This document shows positions 58,054 to 64,000 of a DNA stretch of 64,000 bases, one piece after another. The notes beneath the pieces were generated by a model. It was not told where the DNA came from. It saw only the letters and a program-made list of their open reading frames with translations, and did not search any database. The translations under genes and the position numbers were made by a program. Source of the stretch: Turritopsis dohrnii (Eukaryota > Cnidaria > Hydrozoa > Anthoathecata > Oceaniidae); assembly GCA_027922465.2 (NCBI GenBank), contig BQMF02000474.1, positions 186,001 through 250,000 of the forward strand, written 5' to 3'. How positions within the stretch are numbered: position 1 is the first letter of the stretch; each line of letters begins with the position of its first letter.

Positions 58054-60900
58054 TTAAACCGCTCGAAAGACTGTTTCAGACACACGGTAGACACGCTGTA
58101 ATTAATTTCGTTCGAATGGAATTGATAGATTTTCTGCTGTTGATTATCTTGCGAGCTTCTTCTCTGTTAAACGGCGATAAAATATCTGCCATTCTCAAAA
58201 ATGACCTTTTTTGATCAAGAGACAATTATATTCTTTTATTGTAGGATCACTTCTTTTCCTGCTTGCTCCAGTCAGTACATGTTAGCCGTTGGGTTAAGTA
58301 CACTTACTACATGAACAAAGTCGATTACCCCTTTATCCAGACTGGCAGCAATATGAACTCTAACTGAGTGGTTATATCCGCACTTCTTGTAAATCATTCT
58401 CCAGTTAACGTTAAAAGATTCGGTGCGAAGCACGCATAGCAAATTCAAGTAACCGACGACACGGTAAATAGGTCGTGTTGGGCTATGATCACTTAAAGTC
58501 CGGCTTTGAAAATTAGGTATCGTAATGGAGTATCGAGAGTCCACATAACTGGGACTCGAACACGCGCTGCAGCCGTCGTCATCGTCGTCACTGACTTGGA
58601 AGTTTTTAAGAGATGATGTTCATGTGACAATTTGCAACCTATAACATTTAAACGGTGAAAACACTTACAAGTATGTTTGAATAAATGAGGCTAAACCCAA
58701 CCCTTACCCCCACTAACCCAGACACATTTCATAAGGTCCGTATAGTCTGGTGGTTGTAATTTGTCACACGAACCATACGTTAACTACTACAGCATCGCTG
58801 TCTACCGAACCAAAACGCGATAAGCAACGTCAGTCCATTTTACGTCACAATTCCAGTGCATCCTAGAAAACTTGGCAGAAATATAGCAGCGCACGAAAGT
58901 TTAAGCCTGGAAGATAAGCTACTTCGATACTGTCATACTGTTCAAAGCACCCAGGACCATGTCAAAAAGGTGATTTTGTAATCAAACAATGTTTGAATAC
59001 GATGATGGACAAATAGCCTGTGATGGTAACCTAGCCGAAACAAAGCTAAAGCAGATAACGAACTGTTATCAGGGTTGCAGTATGCTGATGTCACCAATAA
59101 GAATCTCAATAACAACAAGAGCCAGATGGCGCAAAACGGTAGCAGCAATTGTACTTAAAAAGTTATTAAAAGTTACTACAAAGCTCTTTTAGGCTTGTTT
59201 TTTCTTTATATCTCACTGATGGTAAACAGGCATAAACCATAAATATATTAAAATGATTAGTTAGTGTAAATAGGGTCTAATCATAAAGCACTAGAAATTA
59301 ATTTATCAAAAAGACAAAAGAATTATACATGCGTGAGCCATACATTATTTTTATAAGAAAAATTTTTTTTAAAGACCATATGTAGAAAAAAGCAACGCGT
59401 TTTGAAAAAAAATATAGATGTTTTTAAAATTATAATTTCATGAAATCAAAAATGAATTCAAACAAAATAACTGCCTTTTTAAACTAGATCTCTGAAAGTC
59501 TTAATACACTAAACAGTGTTGTAGCTAACAACAAACGAGGTAATAAGAAGTTTTGAACTGATAGGCTTTACTAACAAGAAAAACAATATAACCAAATTTG
59601 AAGTATCGAAGTATTTTCAGCAAGCGAAAGTAACTAAAACTTCTATTTTTATGCAGACCTATTTGATTTATATTCATTCTTTCATGAATTATTTCATATA
59701 ATATCAAAGAAAACGTCTTTTTAAATGTTTGATATGTAAAACCTTTCGAAGGCTGCGTTCCTTCATTAGAATTTGGATTACGTTATCAGCGGAGTCTCGC
59801 AGACTCTAAATCGCAGACTAATTGCCATTTCGGCCGGAGGAGTAGGAGTAGGAGTAGTAGGAGTCCAAGGGTGTTTTAATACGGTATTCGCTTGCGCTGC
59901 TACCGTAATAAAAAATAGGTCTGGAACCGAGCAGTCGACAAATATCGAAAAACAAACAAACGAGATTTCCTTCTCAGCTGATTTTCGTTTTCTCACGAAC
60001 TTCTTCTACGAGGTGAAGTTGTGAAGTTGTCGAGAATTTTTTATTTACACCGGACCGTTTACCAGCCCAAAAATTTAAATCGAGACCTTGGGTTCTAGTG
60101 ATTTTTTCCATAAAAACCAGACTGTGGTTACTGTGGATGTTGCCACCATACTTCGAGTCCCACCCATTTTTAGCTACTTTGAAAATATTGTTTCTCTTTG
60201 GAATGAGCAATCATGACACCGAGTTTAAAGACGTTTATTTATTTACAGGTCAATTGAACTAAAAAATATCTGCAATAAATAAATAATTATAAAATCAAGT
60301 AAGATAAATAAAAAAAGAAGACTGGGAACACCGTGCCTAGTAGAGGTTCACAGAAGAACAAACATCTCTACAGCTACACCGACTATCAACTCTTCTTGTT
60401 ACAAAGTGTAAACACACCTTTAACTCAATGTCTCTGATTATTATGGACGCGTGAATCGCCAGAAAGAAAAAATTAATGAAAATGTCAGTGCTTTAAAACT
60501 TTCAATACCTTAAGTCTGTTCACTCCATTCAAGTCCATTCATGTACAAACACATGCTTTGGTGACCTTTCAAATTTTAATGATCGCTCTCATAAATAAAG
60601 CTCTATGAAAAAAATAATCTTTGTTCAACTTTTCTACGGAATCATACGTTCAATTTCCCTGCAGAGGTTTTTTATTCTTAACTAAAATTTATGAAATTTA
60701 AAACATACTATGGTCTTATTTTTTTATGTTTTATATTTTTTAATGTCTGTGCTAATGAGAAAGACTGAAACTAACGATTTGGCCATGAATGTGGTGAACA
60801 CACTTTACATATTTTATGAATTCATATACATTTGGCGCGTCATAAAATATAATTTTCCCTAAAAAACAAAAATTGATATTTTCAAGAATTCCAGTATGGC
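58054..60900. other. intergenic region, no gene supported
   Basis: A minus-strand frame at 58272-58544, extendable upstream to an Asp-rich start, contains GTTCGAGTCCC, a tRNA B-box-like sequence, so it may be a SINE relic. A GGAGTAGGAGTAGGAGTAG microsatellite lies at about 59836-59866. Nothing else is supported. Confidence 0.45.
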
Positions 60901-60901
60901 T

Positions 60902-61104
60902 ACGTATCTAACAATAAACATGTCGATGTTACGTATCTAACAATAAACATGTCGATGTTACGTATCTAACAATAAACATGTCGATGTTACGTATCTAACA
61001 ATAAACATGTCGATGTTACGTATCTAACAATAAACATGTCGATGTTACGTATCTAACAATAAACATGTTGATGTTACGTATCTAACAATAAACATGTCGA
61101 TGTT
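60902..61104. repeat. 29-bp minisatellite, seven copies
   Basis: Seven units with no length change (7 x 29 = 203 bp). Each reads ACGTATCTAACAATAAACAT plus GTCGATGTT. The sixth carries TTG for TCG. The last copy (61076-61104) lies within the coding end of the downstream gene and supplies its final codons. The other six are in its 3' untranslated region. Confidence 0.95.
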
Positions 61105-61242
61105 GATTCTAACTCCCTCTGTAAATCTGCAACGTCAGCAGGATCCAACTCGTCCATATTCAGCCAATCTTGGAGCAATGAGGCAGACAGAGGCGTTTGG
61201 TCGGCTGTAGGCAAATCACTCGCCAAATCACTCGCCAAATAA
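61074..61242 (-). CDS. last exon, C-terminus made by the minisatellite
   Basis: Follows acceptor CTCGCAG. Encodes YLASDLASDLPTADQTPLSA, then SLLQDWLNMDELDPADVADL and QRELESTSTCLLLDT, stop at 61074-61076. ASDL is itself a 12-bp direct repeat. The last nine or ten codons, including the stop, lie in minisatellite sequence. Confidence 0.85.
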
Positions 61243-64000
61243 CTGCGAGGTTGATTCAATCTAATAGAATAGGTTGTTAAAAAAGATATCGGTGAAAATA
61301 AGGACACTATCGTTTTCTCATAAGCTGCTTATTAGAATAATGTTAATTTTAATACATTCTGGGAAGACGGGATGATTTTCACCTTATCTTACTGTTAAAA
61401 GAATTTTGTCAGGAAAGTTTGAGATACAAAAATAGCAAGTCATCGGAGTTCGTCAAAGCTTTTCTACTTTCAGATGGGTTACATAAAACAACAGTAACTC
61501 ACATATCCAGGGCTGTTCCAGCGAACAGATCTTCGAAGTCCATGCCTAAACCATATCCAGCAGCACCACTTCTTGGTGTTCTTGGTGTACTGACAAAAGT
61601 CGTCAGAAACAAATCGTTTGTGTTAGTAGAAGAATAAAGAGAAACAGAATGTGAATTCACGTTGCTAGCGAGAGACTGACTCAACAGTTTATCGCTACTA
61701 TGCAGAAAAGAATCGGCAGCCGTAACATCCATTGAGGTTTTAGATTGGTTGAGTGTATATATGCTATCGGGATTCAACGGGACAAGAACATTTTCCGGCA
61801 GTTCAACTTTTGGAGTAAGAAGAATGTTGCCATGACAACGATCTTCCCTAATCGATTCTGATTGGTGTTTAATAGTACCATCACCAATACAAATACGTCC
61901 GGCGATATTTTGTGTTATGTTTACACTGTTCACATATGATAAATTAGTATCAGAAGAATCTTTACTGGAAACTGAAGTAACGACGGAAAATGTGGTGGAG
62001 GTCGATCCAAAGTTTGAAAGAGTGTCTTTAACCACCAAAACATGAGATGGCAACTCTCCACCTTGAGTGCTGGTTTTGATGTTTTTTTCATGTTCCTTTG
62101 ATGAGGAAAACAGCTGCACAGTCTCTTGCTGTGAGATATTTTTTTCTCCTTGACTCGCTGCTTTGTTTTGTCTTGCACGGATCGTATTCACCAGCATATT
62201 TTTCACGATCGACCAATTGTCAGTGTGTGAGTTGGGAACTGTGGTTACTGGTCGCGCTAATAACGTATTCACACTGACGCAACTGTCGTTACTACTGTTA
62301 CTAGATAGTTTTTGATCATTACCGTCTTTTGCGCCATCAAATTCACGCGTCTCTTCGATGGCTTCGATAAAATTCACAATCTTCTTGTCTTCTTCGCTTA
62401 ACTTCTTCGCTTCATTCAGTAGCTTTTCTGATTCTTCTGTAGAGATCGGTTGCGCTGAGTTCAAATCGGCTGAACTGATCGAAAGTTCGGATAATCCTGA
62501 TCCAGCAGAAAATAAGGTATTGACAGAAAGCTTTTCGTCACTCGAAGCTCCACTATCCACAGTCTTAAAGATAGGGACTGTTGATGACGTCAGAGATGTA
62601 AGCGATGGGTTGGACAAAACATGTAAGCTACAAGGTTGGGTTTGTTTGCTGTTGCTATTGGATACGCCCCCTTTTTCTATCTGGCCACCAACAGCTTTCA
62701 AACACTGCCCTTCCGTCAATGGTGCATTGAGTACAGGTGGTTTAGACTTGCCGCCTTGAATTTCTTGCATGGACTTGACAATCTCTGTGACAGTCGGAGA
62801 TTTTTTGCTGATATTTTGATGGGCAAGAATCGATGATGGAGCATCGCTACGTGCCTGGTTGCTTGGTGTTATTTGGAATGGCTTTGGTGCTATGGGGATA
62901 GGAGCATTCAGTTTTTGTGAAGTTGTAATATTAGGTAAAATTACAATGGGTCTTGTGCCATTCAAGCTTCCTGTACGTAGTTGGAAGATTGGAACTGCTC
63001 CTAATGGAACCAAAATTGTTTGAACCTGTCCTACAAAAAGCAAAAGAACATACAACAAAATAGGATGGTCAAGGGTTAACCCTAAAATCTCCACTTTCTT
63101 TTTTTAACACTTACCGAGATTTTTCTTCGTGGTGATGTTGGCATTTTGGTGCACAGCAGTGGTTGAAGTAACAGGGGCCATCACCGAAGTTGCATTCGAA
63201 ATGGCCACGAGATGGTCAGAAGAGGTGATGGTCATGTGACTTACACAAACTGTTGGAGGGAGGCGAACTGTTTGTTCTCTTACCAGTGATACACCACCGT
63301 CTTTCTGTTTAGGAATGAAATTTGTGAATTGTAATGGAGGATTCTGACGATTCGAAACACGATCGACAATAGGTTGGCCTTGGACAGTTTCCTGGGTGTT
63401 GCCTGCTGCTTCACCTTTCAATTGGAGCAACTCATTCATGTGTTTACGGATGGGATGGATGAATGGTTTACTACCTTTCTGCATGTTTGACCAACGTGCC
63501 AATAATTTTCGATCTTGCATTGATAACTCAGTCGTTGGGTTGGGCTCAATACTAGTGGTTTTTTTCTTATTGCTCACTGGTTGATTTGAGTTGCCTTGTG
63601 GTTTGTGTTTTCTTTTACGAAGGTCTTGCCTTTTGTCACTTGACTGATTTCCTACAAACAACAATATAGACCACCAAACCAGAGTGAACTTTGCAAACAA
63701 ATTTATATTACACTGAAAGAGATCTCAATGGAAAAGATTGTTACACTGAAGGAGGCTTACCAAGTTCATTGCTTGCATTTGTGACGTTCTGATCATTATT
63801 TCCATTCAGCTTGGAGGTTGGGTAAAGGAACGGTTTCATGAATTCAGTTTCAACTGGTGATAAGTTTGGTTTCGGTCTTTTCGGTTGATAATCTTGTATT
63901 TCCTTGAGGATATGTTCTTTCAGTACTTTCTGATCAAGCTGAATGGATTCTATATCATACTTAAAGGCCGGACATGTTGGCTCATCGTCCAAATCATGAT
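61074..64000 (-). CDS. unrecognised Ser/Thr-rich protein, 3' part of gene (5' end outside window)
   Basis: Four exons (61074-61242, 61503-63030, 63115-63651, 63761 to beyond 64000) join in phase for about 823 visible residues. The N-terminal part has EHILKEIQDYQPKRPKPNLS, a basic patch (RQDLRKRKHKP) and a helical block LLARWSNMQKGSKPFIHPIR KH. A long Ser/Thr/Asn-rich region without recognised domains follows. The C-terminus is acidic and hydrophobic (MDFEDLFAGTALD, SLLQDWLNMDELDPADVADL), like an activation or protein-docking segment. A nuclear regulatory role is inferred from the basic patch and acidic tail. No family was recognised. The real start lies beyond the window. Confidence 0.85.
61503..63030 (-). 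CDS. large Ser/Thr-rich exon
   Basis: 1528 bases from acceptor TTTTTGTAG to donor GTGAGT. 508 full codons, low-complexity Ser/Thr/Asn-rich, with helical acidic segments (ESEKLLNEAKKLSEEDKKIV, NFIEAIEETREF). Ends LGMDFEDLFAGTALD. Confidence 0.87.
63115..63651 (-). CDS. exon with basic patch and conserved-looking helix
   Basis: 537 bases from acceptor TGTTTGTAG to donor GTAAGT. Encodes NQSSDKRQDLRKRKHKPQ, then MQDRKLLARWSNMQKG and MNELLQLKGEAAG. The most protein-like segment of the gene and the best query for homology. Confidence 0.86.
63761..64000 (-). CDS. partial exon at window edge
   Basis: Open from the window edge to donor GTAAGC. Encodes DLDDEPTCPAFKYDIESIQL, DQKVLKEHILKEI and NASNEL. 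No start codon can be assigned. Confidence 0.85.

Noticed and set aside
58272..58600. Minus-strand frame extendable to an Asp-rich start with an acceptor-like CAG
   Set aside because: Contains a B-box-like GTTCGAGTCCC and has no partner exons; more likely a SINE relic.
1..64000. CRISPR arrays, operons, rRNA
   Set aside because: None seen; splice sites and LINEs show a eukaryotic genome.

Overview
This is an AT-rich eukaryotic window. It has spliced genes with GT-AG introns and dense transposable elements, and no bacterial-type operons. The best guess is a cnidarian or a similar invertebrate. Three things point that way: APE-type LINEs with an N-terminal 2A-like motif, a relic of an 'EEADS/EADT' protein with a Cys-rich tail that I recall from coral and anemone genomes, and an invertebrate-style SEPT2-group septin. 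The species cannot be fixed from sequence alone.

Layout. Positions 1-12.8 kb hold a head-to-tail array of four diverged copies of one repeat unit (about 1.2 kb when uninterrupted). Each ends in a small TGCCC-loop-GGGCA hairpin. Unit 1 is split by a 5'-truncated LINE on the minus strand (1.0-2.9 kb). Unit 2 is split by an apparently intact mariner-like transposon (5179-6998) with matching TIRs, TA duplications and a complete 364-residue transposase of unusual DD38D spacing. From 9385 to 20307 lies a very large inverted repeat: two apparently identical 1665-bp arms around a 7.6-kb spacer. The spacer carries a TIR-bounded element (14051-16888) with a decayed protein gene, itself hit by two adjacent TTAA-flanked MITEs. 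At 20.7-21.1 kb there is a 128-bp tandem repeat.

Positions 21.6-28.4 kb hold two LINEs pointing away from each other: a nearly full-length CR1/L2-like element on the minus strand (2A-like motif, PHD-like finger, endonuclease, reverse transcriptase, one in-frame stop) and a 5'-truncated one on the plus strand. From 28.4 to 33.7 kb there is little apart from one plausible terminal exon (31610-31783, minus). A decayed Ty3/Gypsy element without integrase occupies about 33.7-36.7 kb.

The host genes are on the minus strand. A SEPT2-group septin spans 39111-56756. I could follow every splice junction in phase. Eight constant exons combine with three alternative starts and a 14-nt microexon, giving predicted proteins of 425, 377 and 366 residues. 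Its introns hold a foldback element with a mini-exon-like core (40804-41663), a TIR element (42267-42690), a SINE-like tail (44.5 kb) and a palindrome-rich element with an 8-bp duplication (52864-53937). Just upstream is a TA-flanked element built of CCGGCCGG palindromes (57084-58051). The window ends with the 3' part of an unrecognised Ser/Thr/Asn-rich, probably nuclear protein (61074 to beyond 64000). Its last codons and stop are encoded by the first copy of a seven-copy 29-bp minisatellite.

The septin would act in GTP-dependent filament assembly at the cell cortex. Nothing suggests that the two host genes act together. Most of the rest is a record of nested transposon activity.
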